The notes under the pieces are model-generated. The model ran no database searches. It was given only the letters and a program-made list of their open reading frames with translations, and was not told the DNA's origin. Position numbers and translations under genes: made by a program. DNA of 64,000 bases from Rugamonas rivuli (GTDB taxonomy: Bacteria; Pseudomonadota; Gammaproteobacteria; Burkholderiales; Burkholderiaceae_D), in the NCBI RefSeq assembly GCF_009380165.1, contig NZ_WHUF01000004.1, forward strand, positions 1 to 64,000, in the 5' to 3' direction. Positions 41,449 to 49,931 of this stretch are shown here, in pieces. The stretch's first letter is position 1; each line of letters opens with the position of its first letter.

Positions 41449-42901
41449 GGTGCACCTCGCGCATTGCTTGTTCGTTCTGGCCGTTGCTCATCAGCAGAGG
41501 CAGTTCGGCGTCCAGGTATTGGGTGTTGACGACATCGCGTTTCAACTTGAAAGCGCGGTCGATCAGGTAGGCCGGATCGGCCAGGTGCAGGTCTTCCGGC
41601 ACGCGCTGGCCGTTCGAGACGTAGAACAGATTCAGCTTCTGGCGGATCACCACGTCGAGCACATTGCCGATCGCGGCGGCTTCGTCCAGCTTGGTCATGA
41701 TGCAGCCGGCCAGGCCGCTGCCCTGGTAGGCGCGCACCACTTCGTTCAGGGTTTCCTGGGTCGCCGTGGCGTTCAGGCACAGCAGGCGCTTGACGTCCGA
41801 GCCGGCGCCTTGCAGCATCGAGACCTGTTCCGTGACCATCTGGTCGCGCTGGCTGACGCCGACGGTATCGATCAGCACGGTGTGCTTGTTCTTCAATTCC
41901 TTGAGGGCGATGCGCAGGTCGGCTTCGTCCTTGACCGAGTGCACCATCACGCCGAGGATCTTGCCGTAGATGCGCAGCTGCTCGTGGGCGCCGATACGGT
42001 AGGCGTCGGTGGTGATCAGGGCCAGCTTGTCCGGGCCGTGGCGCATCACGCAGCGCGCGGCCAGCTTGGCGGTGCTGGTGGTCTTGCCGACGCCGGTCGG
42101 ACCGACCAGCGCAAACACGCCGCCCTGCTCGATCAGCGCATCTTCGTTGGCCATGGTTTGCAGGTTGCGGGTCAGGACGTTCTTGATCCAGCGCATGCTG
42201 TCGGCGGCGTCGCGGTTGGCCGGCAGTTTTTCAATCAGATAACGCGCCAGGCTGGCCGAGAAACCGGCCGCCAGCATCTCGCGCAGCACGGTGGCTTTCT
42301 GCGGTTCGCGCGCTTGCGTCGTGCCCCAGGAGATTTCGGCCAGCTGGGTTTCCATCATGCCGCGCATGGCGCGGATCTCGCCCATCATGTTCTGCATTTC
42401 GGCGGCGGCGTTCTGCTTGGCGCTGGCGACGGCGGCGCTGACCATGGCGGCGATCTGGTCGACGTCCAGCGTGGCTGGCGCCGGCGCTGCGGCAGCGGCC
42501 TTGGTGGCGCTGGCGAACGATGCGGCGGACGCCACCACGCGGCGCACCGGTTGCGCTGGCAGAGCGGCCGGGGCCGGGGTCGGGGCCGGGGTTGGGTAGT
42601 TGGTTTCGAAACGCGGTTCCATGCGCGATTCCATGCGTGGCTCCATCCGTGGCTCCAGACGCTGATCGGCGCGGGCTTGCGGCACGGCGGTGGTCAGGTC
42701 GAGCGACGGCGCTGGATCGGCCATCGGCGAATGCGGCGCAGGCATGGCCAGCGAAGCGGCATCGTCGTTGGCCAGCGCGAGGATTTCAACGCCGCCATCG
42801 GCCTGGCGGTTGGACAGGATCACGGCATCGGGGCCGAGCGATTCGCGCACTTTGCGCAGTGCCTCGCGGGATGTCGGTGCGGTAAATTTTTTGACGTTCA
42901 T
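41441..42901 (-). CDS. flhF: Flagellar biosynthesis GTPase FlhF
   Basis: A 486-residue SRP-type GTPase that sets flagellar position. The B domain (VKKFTAPTSREALRKVRESL), a Pro/Arg-rich middle with repeated RMEPRMESRMEPR, and the NG domain with GPTGVGKTTSTAKLAARC (G1), DTVGVSQRD (G3) and TKLDEAAAIG (G4) are visible. It has a 150-bp upstream gap with its own candidate promoter, and is separated from flhA by an unrelated gene. Confidence 0.97.
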   Translation of the reverse strand: MNVKKFTAPTSREALRKVRESLGPDAVILSNRQADGGVEILALANDDAASLAMPAPHSPMADPAPSLDLTTAVPQARADQRLEPRMEPRMESRMEPRFETNYPTPAPTPAPAALPAQPVRRVVASAASFASATKAAAAAPAPATLDVDQIAAMVSAAVASAKQNAAAEMQNMMGEIRAMRGMMETQLAEISWGTTQAREPQKATVLREMLAAGFSASLARYLIEKLPANRDAADSMRWIKNVLTRNLQTMANEDALIEQGGVFALVGPTGVGKTTSTAKLAARCVMRHGPDKLALITTDAYRIGAHEQLRIYGKILGVMVHSVKDEADLRIALKELKNKHTVLIDTVGVSQRDQMVTEQVSMLQGAGSDVKRLLCLNATATQETLNEVVRAYQGSGLAGCIMTKLDEAAAIGNVLDVVIRQKLNLFYVSNGQRVPEDLHLADPAYLIDRAFKLKRDVVNTQYLDAELPLLMSNGQNEQAMREVHLG

Positions 42902-42967
42902 GGCCGGCTCTCAGGAATCTAAGTCGAGCAGTGCGTCTTCCGGATGAGACGCCTTTACTCTGACAGT

Positions 42968-42978
42968 GCCATTATTGA
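42968..42978 (-). promoter_or_regulatory. Candidate promoter motif upstream of flhF
   Basis: On the minus strand TCAATAATGGC followed by ACTG, 67 bp before the flhF start; upstream of flhB the same core is CCGATAATGGC followed by ACGG. A GGAAATG...CATTTCC inverted repeat lies further upstream (43014-43032). Confidence 0.42.
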
Positions 42979-43013
42979 CGATGCACTCTGGAAACGATCC
43001 GATGAACAGGGGT

Positions 43014-43032
43014 GGAAATGGGCCGCATTTCC
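43014..43032. promoter_or_regulatory. GGAAATG/CATTTCC inverted repeat before flhF
   Basis: GGAAATG, five bases, CATTTCC, centred about 50 bp upstream of the AATAATGG motif. A similar imperfect repeat stands upstream of flhB (47492-47510). Possible operator; inferred. Confidence 0.35.
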
Positions 43033-43051
43033 CCATTGCTGCCGAGGTGGC

Positions 43052-44071
43052 TTAACTGCTGCGAAAAACCTCGTCCAGCGAGGTGGCATCGACAAAGTTC
43101 CGCGCCCAAGCGGACAGTTGCGGCACATCGGCCTCGGCGATGCGTGACAGCACGTGCGCATCCAGCGGGCCAAAGCGCTGAACAAGCAACGCGGTAAGCC
43201 CTTCAGCCCACCCCTCTTGTCTGCCCTCTTGCCGGCCCTCTTGCCGGCCCTCTTGCAGCCCCTCCTGCAGACCTACCTGCCGCCCCTCTTGAAGGCCTAA
43301 TTTCAAGCCTTCTTTCCGGCCAATTTCCATTCCAATACGTTCAATAGAAGACAAGTAGACCATGGCCCTCCTCCTTTCTATTTCCAACATGCCAGATCGT
43401 AAACGTACCTCAAGCCCCGTCGGCAAGCGCATGATCCAGTCGATCACCCGGTACAAGTTGATGATACGCTGCCTGTCCCAATCACGCTGATACAGTAGCT
43501 TGGTGAGCTTCCACTTGGCGATGCGGCGCCGATGGGCGTTGCCTTTGGTCTGCCGCGCCTGCAAATGCGCCATTGTCACCAGCGCAAAGGGATTCTCGTG
43601 CTGCCGCAGTTCATCAAGGCGATCAGCATAGTCCAGCAGTTTAACGACAGGGAATTCAATCCCCATCCTGCAACCAAGCAGATGATAAGCAAACGACGAA
43701 GGCCGCCAACGCCTGCCATCGTCCGTCAGCAACGCCAGGCTGGCGACAGGTCGCCGATAGCGATCGTAGACACGATAATTGTAGACAAACATGCGCTCAG
43801 CGAACCGCGCATCACGCCAGCCCTGCACCTCCAGATGCACCAGCACCCATTGCTCACTGCCGTCATGCAAATGCACGCTGACCAGCTTGTCGAGCACGCG
43901 CTTGCCCAGTTCCGCATCGCGCGCCAGCGCGCCGAACTCCTGATCGAGAAAAGTGTGCGGCCGCGACCAGTCGATCGCGGCATGCACAAGGGGAAAGTAG
44001 AAGGCCATGAATTCCGGGAAGTGGCACATGACCACCTCCTTCCACGGCGTATCGAAATCGTCGTCATCCAT
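43052..44071 (-). CDS. Rpn-family / YhgA-like PD-(D/E)XK putative nuclease
   Basis: A 339-residue protein of the Rpn/transposase-like (YhgA) group. A nuclease-type core is suggested by KRVLDKLVSVHLHDGSEQWV followed by LVHLEVQGWRDARFAERMF, giving the Asp and Glu-x-Gln of the PD-(D/E)XK variant. The C-terminal third contains short EGLQEGRQEG-type repeats and a final helical domain (LLVQRFGPLDAHVLSRIAEA) as in DUF4351-type relatives. Family members promote recombination or act as toxin-like genes. It sits between flhF and flhA on the same strand, where no gene is usual, so it is probably an insertion. Confidence 0.75.
   Translation of the reverse strand: MDDDDFDTPWKEVVMCHFPEFMAFYFPLVHAAIDWSRPHTFLDQEFGALARDAELGKRVLDKLVSVHLHDGSEQWVLVHLEVQGWRDARFAERMFVYNYRVYDRYRRPVASLALLTDDGRRWRPSSFAYHLLGCRMGIEFPVVKLLDYADRLDELRQHENPFALVTMAHLQARQTKGNAHRRRIAKWKLTKLLYQRDWDRQRIINLYRVIDWIMRLPTGLEVRLRSGMLEIERRRAMVYLSSIERIGMEIGRKEGLKLGLQEGRQVGLQEGLQEGRQEGRQEGRQEGWAEGLTALLVQRFGPLDAHVLSRIAEADVPQLSAWARNFVDATSLDEVFRSS
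43212..43295 (-). repeat. 12-bp tandem repeats in the Rpn-family gene
   Basis: Imperfect copies of CCTCTTGCCGGC (plus-strand reading) encode the repeated tetrapeptide E-G-[LR]-Q. Copy number of such repeats can change by slippage in multiples of 12 bp, without frameshift. Confidence 0.7.
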
Positions 44072-44120
44072 GCAAACAGTCTAGGCCGCCCGCATGGCTG
44101 CATGCGCGATCCGCTCAAAC

Positions 44121-46244
44121 TCAGGCCGGCTGCTGGCCCACCAATGCCGTCACGCGGATGGTCTTGGTCTCCGGGATCTCTGCATGCGACAGCACCTTCA
44201 GCTGCGGCAAGGCGCGGCGCAGGAAGCGCGACAGCAAGGCCCGCAGCGGCCCCGGCACCAGCAGCACCGGCGTCAAGCCCAGCGCCTCCTGCTGCTGCGC
44301 CGCCTGCTGCGCCTGCTGCGCGATGGTGTCGGCCAGCCCCGGCTCGATACCCGCGCCGTCGGGACCACTGGCCGCCAGCGCCTGCATCAGCAAGCGCTCC
44401 AAGCGATTATCCAGCGTCATCACCGACAACTCGCTGGCGCCGGGGAACAACTGCTGCACGATGGCGCGGCCCAGCGAAATGCGCACCAGCGCCGTCAGGT
44501 CGCCCGGATCCTGCGTATGCACGGCATGCTCGGCCAGTGTCTCGATGATGGACCGCATGTCGCGGATGTGCACACCTTCCACCAGCAGGTTCTGCAGCAC
44601 CTTCTGCAAGGTCGACAGCGACACCATCTTCGGCACCAGGTCTTCCACCAGCTTGGGCGCATCCTTGCCCAGATGATCGAGCAGCGCCTGCACCTCGGCG
44701 CGGCCCAGCAACTCGGACGCATGCGTCGTGATCAGGTGATTCAAGTGCGTGGCCACCACCGTGCCGGCGTCGACCACGGTGTAGCCCATGCCCTGCGCCT
44801 GGTCGCGCAGATTGGCGTCGATCCACGTGGCAGGCAGGCCGAAGGCTGGATCGGTGGTCACCATGCCCGGCAAGGTGCCGCTGGCCATGCCTGGATTGAT
44901 CGCCAGGAACTGGCCGTTGAACGCTTCGCCCGTGCCCACTTCCACGCCCTTGAGCGTGATGCGGTAGGCCGACGGTTTCAATTCCAGGTTGTCGCGGATG
45001 TGCACCGGCGGCGCCAGGAAACCCACCTCCTGCGCAAACTTCTTGCGGATGCCCTTGATGCGCTTGAGCAGCTCGCCGCCCTGCGTCTTGTCCACCAGCG
45101 GGATCAGGCGGTAGCCCACTTCCAGGCCCAGCGTATCGACCGGCATGATGTCCTGCCAGCTGGCCTCTTCCTGCTCCGGCGCTGCGGCCGGCGAGGCAGC
45201 AGCTGCTTCGGCCGCCGCCACTTCGGCGGTCTTGCCGGCTTCGGCCTTGCGCGTCATCAGGTATGCCGAGCCCGCCAGCACGCCGGCCAACAGCAGGAAC
45301 ACCAGGTTCGGCATGCCGGGGATCAGGCCCATGCCGCCGATGATGGCGGCGGTGATGTACAGCACCTGCGGCTTGGCGAACAACTGCCCCACCACCTGGG
45401 TACCGATGTCCTGTTCGCTGGCCACGCGCGACACCACGATACCGGCCGCGGTGGAAATCACCAGCGACGGGATTTGCGCCACCAGGCCGTCACCGATGGC
45501 CAGCAGCGTGTAGTTCTTCAGCGCGTCGGCAAAGGTCAGGTCGTGCTGCAGCAGGCCGACCAGCAGGCCGCCGACCACGTTGATCACCGTCACCAAAATA
45601 CCGGCCACGGCGTCGCCGCGCACGTACTTACTGGCACCGTCCATGGCGCCGTAGAATTCCGCTTCCTGCGCCACTTCGCTGCGGCGCTTGCGGGCCTCGG
45701 CCTCGCCGATCAGGCCGGCGTTGAGGTCGGCGTCGATCGCCATCTGCTTGCCCGGCATCGCATCCAGGGCGAAACGCGCGCCCACCTCGGCGATACGGCC
45801 CGCACCCTTGGTGACGACCGTGAAGTTAATGATCGTCAAAATAATGAACACCACGATACCGACCGTGTAGTTACCGCCGATCAGGAAGTGGCCGAAGGCT
45901 TCGATCACCTTGCCGGCCGCGTCGGCGCCGGTGTGGCCCTCGGTCAGCACCACGCGGGTCGACGCCACGTTCAGCGACAGGCGCAGCATGGTCGATACCA
46001 GCAGGATGGTCGGGAAGGCCATGAAGTCCAGCGGCTTGACCGTGTACAGGCTGGTCAGCAGCACGATCACCGCCAGCGCGATATTGAAGCTGAAGAAGAT
46101 GTCGAGCACAAAGGCCGGCAGCGGCAGCACCATCATCGCCAGCAGCATGATGATCAGGATAGGCGCGGCCAGGCTGCTCTTGTTGCGGCTGTTGGCGATG
46201 CCTTGCATCCATGGCGGCAGTTTCAGGTTGCTCAGGGCGTTCAT
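44121..46244 (-). CDS. flhA: Flagellar export gate protein FlhA
   Basis: A 707-residue export-gate protein. About eight N-terminal membrane segments include APILIIMLLAMMVLPLPAFV and the FHIPEP signature region (RLSLNVASTRVVLTEGHTG; FALDAMPGKQMAIDADLNAG). The C-terminal ~350 residues form the cytoplasmic ring that binds chaperones. The start overlaps flhB by four bases. Confidence 0.98.
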   Translation of the reverse strand: MNALSNLKLPPWMQGIANSRNKSSLAAPILIIMLLAMMVLPLPAFVLDIFFSFNIALAVIVLLTSLYTVKPLDFMAFPTILLVSTMLRLSLNVASTRVVLTEGHTGADAAGKVIEAFGHFLIGGNYTVGIVVFIILTIINFTVVTKGAGRIAEVGARFALDAMPGKQMAIDADLNAGLIGEAEARKRRSEVAQEAEFYGAMDGASKYVRGDAVAGILVTVINVVGGLLVGLLQHDLTFADALKNYTLLAIGDGLVAQIPSLVISTAAGIVVSRVASEQDIGTQVVGQLFAKPQVLYITAAIIGGMGLIPGMPNLVFLLLAGVLAGSAYLMTRKAEAGKTAEVAAAEAAAASPAAAPEQEEASWQDIMPVDTLGLEVGYRLIPLVDKTQGGELLKRIKGIRKKFAQEVGFLAPPVHIRDNLELKPSAYRITLKGVEVGTGEAFNGQFLAINPGMASGTLPGMVTTDPAFGLPATWIDANLRDQAQGMGYTVVDAGTVVATHLNHLITTHASELLGRAEVQALLDHLGKDAPKLVEDLVPKMVSLSTLQKVLQNLLVEGVHIRDMRSIIETLAEHAVHTQDPGDLTALVRISLGRAIVQQLFPGASELSVMTLDNRLERLLMQALAASGPDGAGIEPGLADTIAQQAQQAAQQQEALGLTPVLLVPGPLRALLSRFLRRALPQLKVLSHAEIPETKTIRVTALVGQQPA

Positions 46245-47422
46245 GCGGGTGCTCCGTTATTCAAGTCAGGTTTCTTCTTTTGCGATGCGGGGTTGAGCGG
46301 ATCGAGCTCAGGCGGCACATCGAGCGTCTTCGGCACATCGGGACGGTTGCCATTGCCCTTGCTGAACAGGCGCAGCTGGAACACATAGGCCAGCACTTCG
46401 GCCACGGCCGAGTACAGCGCTTCCGGAATCTCGTCGCCGATCTCGGTGTGCTTGTGCAGCGCGCGCGCCAGCGCCGGCGCTTCCAGCAAAGTCACCTTGT
46501 TCTCGCGGGCGATCTCGCGGATCCTGGCCGCCACTTCGTCGGTGCCCTTGGCCACCACTTTCGGGGCGCCGCGCATGCCGTCGCTGTACTTCAGCGCCAC
46601 CGCATAGTGGGTCGGGTTGGTGACGACCACGTCGGCGGTCGGCACGTCGGCCATCATGCGGCGCTTGGCCATCTCGCGCTGCAGCTGGCGGATCTTGGCC
46701 TTGATCTGCGGATTACCGTCCGATTCCTTGGATTCCTGGATCAGCTCCTGGCGGGTCATCTTCAGCTTGTTCGCGTAGTGCCACATCTGGTAGGGGCCGT
46801 CGATGGCGGCGATGAAGCCGAGCGCGCCGACGATGAACAGGAAGCTGCTGCCCAGGATGTGCAGCAGGTGCGCGGTGCCCAGCTTGAGCGGCTCGACCGC
46901 CAGGCCGATCACGGCATCCTTCTGCTTCATGACCACCAGCCAGGCCACCAGCCCGACCACCAGCGCCTTGGCCACCGCCTTGAACAGCTCGACCAGCGCG
47001 TTGGACGAAAACATATTGCCGAGGCCGTTGGCGGGATTGAGTTTGTTGAAGTTGGGCGCGACCGCCTTGCCGCTGAACAGCCAGCCGCCCACCAGCAGCG
47101 GCGAGGCCAGCGCGACCACCATGACCGCCACGCCCAGCGGCAGGCAGGCGATCATCACCCGCACCACGTCGACCAGGATGCGGTTGAGCAGGATGTCGGC
47201 ATCGAAGATTTGCTCCTGGTTCAGCGTCAGGCCGGACACCAGGGCGGAATGGAGTTGCCGTATCAGCCCGTCGCCGGTCATCCACAGGCCGGCGCCGGCC
47301 GCCATCAGCACGGTAAACGTCGCCACTTCCCGCGAACGGGGAACGTCGCCTTCCTCACGCGCCTGCTCGAGGCGCTTCGGTGACGCGGGTTCGGTCTTTT
47401 CTGCGTCGCTGTCTTCTGCCAT
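46241..47422 (-). CDS. flhB: Flagellar export switch protein FlhB
   Basis: A 393-residue gate protein. Four membrane helices in the N-terminal half and the autocleavage site NPTH (VVTNPTHYAVALKYSDGMRG) with the C-terminal domain GAPKVVAKGTDEVAARIREI are visible. It switches export from hook to filament subunits after interaction with FliK. First gene of flhBA; the tail after the conserved domain is Pro/Asn/Lys-rich. Confidence 0.98.
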   Translation of the reverse strand: MAEDSDAEKTEPASPKRLEQAREEGDVPRSREVATFTVLMAAGAGLWMTGDGLIRQLHSALVSGLTLNQEQIFDADILLNRILVDVVRVMIACLPLGVAVMVVALASPLLVGGWLFSGKAVAPNFNKLNPANGLGNMFSSNALVELFKAVAKALVVGLVAWLVVMKQKDAVIGLAVEPLKLGTAHLLHILGSSFLFIVGALGFIAAIDGPYQMWHYANKLKMTRQELIQESKESDGNPQIKAKIRQLQREMAKRRMMADVPTADVVVTNPTHYAVALKYSDGMRGAPKVVAKGTDEVAARIREIARENKVTLLEAPALARALHKHTEIGDEIPEALYSAVAEVLAYVFQLRLFSKGNGNRPDVPKTLDVPPELDPLNPASQKKKPDLNNGAPA

Positions 47423-47456
47423 GGGGTCTGCCTGCTGCGGGGTTTATCTCGACCGT

Positions 47457-47469
47457 GCCATTATCGGCT
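47457..47469 (-). promoter_or_regulatory. Candidate promoter motif upstream of flhB
   Basis: AGCCGATAATGGC on the minus strand, 35 bp before the flhB start, matches the motif before fliF and flhF. It resembles a sigma-28 -10 (GCCGATAA), but no TAAA-type -35 lies 11 bp upstream. Confidence 0.45.
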
Positions 47470-47491
47470 GCGGCGAGGACAGGCCATCGGA

Positions 47492-47510
47492 GGAATACGG
47501 CGGTATTTCC
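47492..47510. promoter_or_regulatory. Imperfect inverted repeat upstream of flhB
   Basis: GGAATAC, four bases, GTATTTCC; read on the minus strand GGAAATACCGCCGTATTCC. It is centred about 38 bp upstream of the GATAAT motif and resembles the repeat before flhF (43014-43032). Possible activator site. Confidence 0.35.
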
Positions 47511-47538
47511 GGGCCTGCTCGTAGATTCCGTGCGGCAA

Positions 47539-48537
47539 TTACCAGGACTTGCGGTGCTCGGCCTGCTTGACGGTCTGCTCGATGGCGCCAAACACGGATT
47601 TGCCGTCGCCGTTCAGCATTTCGATGCGGATGGTGTCGCCGAAGGCCATGAACGGCGTGACCGGCTCGCCGCCGGCGATCATCTCCAGGCAGCGCTGTTC
47701 GGCGATGCAGGAGTAGCCGCGCTTGGCATCCTTGTTGGACACCGTGCCCGAGCCGATGATCGATCCGGCCCGCACATTGCGCGACTTGGCCAGGTGGGCG
47801 ATCAGTTGCGGGAAGTTGAACACCATGTCGACGCCGGCCTGCGGCTTGCCGACCAGCTTGCCGTTCCAGGTCGACAGCAATGGCAGATGGACCTTGCCGC
47901 CCTTCCAGGCGTCGTCCAGCTCGTCCGGCGTGACCGCCACCGGCGAGAAGCTGGTGGCCGGCTTGGACTGGACGAAGCCGAAGCCCTTGGCCAGCTCCTC
48001 CGGGATCAGGTTGCGCAGCGAGACGTCGTTGACCAGCATCAGCAGGCGGATGCGCTGGTGCGCCTGGTCCACCGTCACGCCCATCGGCACGTCATCGGTG
48101 ATGACCGCCACCTCGGCCTCGAAATCGATGCCCCACTCTTCATGGAACAGCGCGATATCGTCGGTCGGGCCGAGGAAATCGTCGCTGCCGCCCTGGTACA
48201 TCAGCGGATCTTCCCAGAACGATGGCGGCAGCTCGGCGCCGCGCGCCTTGCGCACCAGCTCGACGTGATTGACGTAGGCCGAGCCGTCGGCCCACTGGAA
48301 GGCGCGCGGCAGCGGCGCCATGCAGTTCTGCGGCTCGAACTCGAAGCTGCGGCGGGCGCGGCCCTGGTTCAAGTCCTGGTAGATCGCTTCCAGCTGCGGC
48401 GCGATGAAAGTCCAGTCGTCCAGCGCGCGCTGCAGCGTGCGCGCCACGCCGTCGGCCAGTTGCGCGGTCTTCAGGTCGCGCGACACCACCATCAGCTGGC
48501 CGTCGCGGGTGCCGTCTTTCAGCGTCGCCAGCTTCAT
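47539..48537 (-). CDS. Fumarylacetoacetate hydrolase family protein
   Basis: A 332-residue enzyme of the FAH superfamily. The metal-binding set is visible as E-x-E in EEWGIDFEAEVAVITDD and Asp in LLMLVNDVSLRN, with the GSGTVSNKDAKRGYSCIAEQ segment near the end. Relatives hydrolyse or decarboxylate fumarylacetoacetate-like diketo acids in aromatic catabolism; the exact substrate cannot be read from sequence. The start MKLATLKDG overlaps the rsuA stop by four bases; the longer frame into rsuA was rejected. Confidence 0.88.
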   Translation of the reverse strand: MKLATLKDGTRDGQLMVVSRDLKTAQLADGVARTLQRALDDWTFIAPQLEAIYQDLNQGRARRSFEFEPQNCMAPLPRAFQWADGSAYVNHVELVRKARGAELPPSFWEDPLMYQGGSDDFLGPTDDIALFHEEWGIDFEAEVAVITDDVPMGVTVDQAHQRIRLLMLVNDVSLRNLIPEELAKGFGFVQSKPATSFSPVAVTPDELDDAWKGGKVHLPLLSTWNGKLVGKPQAGVDMVFNFPQLIAHLAKSRNVRAGSIIGSGTVSNKDAKRGYSCIAEQRCLEMIAGGEPVTPFMAFGDTIRIEMLNGDGKSVFGAIEQTVKQAEHRKSW

Positions 48538-49253
48538 GCTGCGGGCGCCAACATCGCCAGCTGCTCCGGCGTCAGATAGCACCACTCGCCCTCGGCGATG
48601 CCCAGCGATTCCAGCGTCAGCGTACCGATGGCCGAGCGATGCAAGGCGCTGCAATGGTTGCCGGCGGCCGCCAGCATGCGCTTGACCTGGTGATACTTGC
48701 CCTGCTCCAGCACGATTTCCAACTGGTGTTCGCCGCGCTTGACGCAGGTCTGCGCCGCCAGCGGCGCCGGCTCGTCATGCAGCTGCACGCCGGACAGCAG
48801 TTGCGCTACCAGCTCGTCGGTGACGGGCTCCTGGGTCGTGGCCTGGTAAATCTTCGGCACATGGCGCTTGGGCGACGATTGCGCGTGAATGAAGGGGCCG
48901 TCGTCCGACATCAGCAGCATGCCGGTGGTGTCATGGTCGAGGCGGCCGACCGGCTGGACTTCGCGCCAGCTGAACTGCTCCGGCAGCAAGGTCAGCACGC
49001 CCGGATGGTGGCTGGGCTTGCGCGAGCATTCGAAATTGGCCGGCTTGTGCAGCGCCAGGTACAGGTGTTCGCGATACACCCATTCCTCGTCGAAGATGGT
49101 CAGTATCAAGCCATCGGTTTCGATGCTGGCCTTGTAGTTGTCGTGCACCACGCCGCCGATGCTGACTTCGCCGTCCTCAATGAGGGAACGGCAATACTTG
49201 CGGGTGCCATAACCCTGCGATTGCAGGATGCGGTCTAGGGATAATTTGCTCAT
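48534..49253 (-). CDS. rsuA: 16S rRNA pseudouridine synthase, RsuA family
   Basis: A 239-residue enzyme with an N-terminal S4 RNA-binding domain (LDRILQSQGYGTRKYCRSLI) and the catalytic Asp in GRLDHDTTGMLLMSDDG. RsuA makes pseudouridine at position 516 of 16S rRNA in E. coli. The downstream FAH-family gene overlaps its stop. Assignment to RsuA rather than RluE/RluF is by overall similarity. Confidence 0.85.
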   Translation of the reverse strand: MSKLSLDRILQSQGYGTRKYCRSLIEDGEVSIGGVVHDNYKASIETDGLILTIFDEEWVYREHLYLALHKPANFECSRKPSHHPGVLTLLPEQFSWREVQPVGRLDHDTTGMLLMSDDGPFIHAQSSPKRHVPKIYQATTQEPVTDELVAQLLSGVQLHDEPAPLAAQTCVKRGEHQLEIVLEQGKYHQVKRMLAAAGNHCSALHRSAIGTLTLESLGIAEGEWCYLTPEQLAMLAPAA

Positions 49254-49335
49254 GGCCGGATTTTACAGGATGCGGGTGGCAGCGGAAAGGCAGCGCCCGT
49301 TGCGCCGCAGCATCTGTCCAGGACCGTGAGCTTTC

Positions 49336-49349
49336 TTGATGCAAATCAA
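49336..49349. promoter_or_regulatory. Perfect FNR/Anr box
   Basis: TTGATGCAAATCAA fits TTGAT-N4-ATCAA exactly. A TAGACT -10 hexamer follows at 49371-49376, which places the box near -41 of the predicted start site, the class II activator position. It lies upstream of the small gene at 49433 and divergent from rsuA. Confidence 0.82.
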
Positions 49350-49383
49350 GTCCCAAGGGGATTGCATTGATAGACTGAAACCT

Positions 49384-49403
49384 CATTAGGAATCCGCCTA
49401 ATG
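49384..49403 (+). repeat. Inverted repeat near the predicted FNR-dependent start site
   Basis: CATTAGG, six bases, CCTAATG, right at the predicted transcription start. It could form a 5'-terminal hairpin in the RNA or be a second regulator site. Confidence 0.45.
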
Positions 49404-49432
49404 CGCTAGGAAATACTCAGCAGGCGCCCATC

Positions 49433-49735
49433 ATGTCTACCTTACTTACCGTTACGAATACCGTCACGACAGCGGCGCAAGAACAGGCCGCCACGCACAG
49501 GACCGAGCTGCTGCTGGCGCGTTGCCGCAGCTGCGTGCTGCCCAGCGATGCCGCCGGCGGCGCACAGGAAGCGTGGCACGCCGCCCGGCAGGCGGGCTTC
49601 CTGGCCTGGCTGGACGCCGGCGGCTTCGCGCAAAGCGAGGCCGCAATTGAAAACAGCGGCATTGCGCCGCTGTTTTCAGCCCCATTACAGGACTCTTTAC
49701 GAGGAATCGAAATTCTCTCTACTCCGCATCAATGA
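49433..49735 (+). CDS. Small hypothetical protein behind an FNR box
   Basis: A 100-residue open frame I do not recognise. It has two cysteines close together (RCRSCVLP) and an Ala/Trp-rich helical part (AQEAWHAARQAGFLAWLDAG). No good Shine-Dalgarno is visible. The last ~30 codons run through a perfect 13-bp terminator-like hairpin at 49648, so either the true protein is shorter or the transcript works as RNA. The perfect FNR box upstream implies oxygen-limited expression. Confidence 0.45.
   Translation: MSTLLTVTNTVTTAAQEQAATHRTELLLARCRSCVLPSDAAGGAQEAWHAARQAGFLAWLDAGGFAQSEAAIENSGIAPLFSAPLQDSLRGIEILSTPHQ
49648..49678. terminator. Terminator-like hairpin inside the small FNR-linked frame
   Basis: TGAAAACAGCGGC and GCCGCTGTTTTCA are perfect 13-bp arms with a five-base loop. 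Four T residues lie in the right arm on either strand. It could end both the FNR-driven transcript and the leftward sppA operon. Confidence 0.55.
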
Positions 49736-49931
49736 TGCAGCTGAGTAGTTCCATCAAACTGAACAAGATCGTGCTGACAACAAGATAAACTGTTTATATC
49801 GGCCCCCCTTGGAAAGAACTACAACACCACTATAGTCCACCAGCTTGGATATGCAAGCATGAAAAAGGCTGGATTGATAATGTTAATCGGAAGTCCAGTG
49901 ATCCTATCACTGCGGCTAACACCGCCCCCTG

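Noticed and set aside
47457..47469. Sigma-28 promoter before flhB, from GCCGATAA
   Set aside because: No TAAA-like -35 at 11 bp; the same motif before fliF, fliL and flhF also lacks it, so another promoter class is more likely.
49896..49912. CAGTGAT-CCT-ATCACTG inverted repeat downstream of sppA
   Set aside because: Seven-bp arms without a T-run; possible weak terminator but not enough to list.
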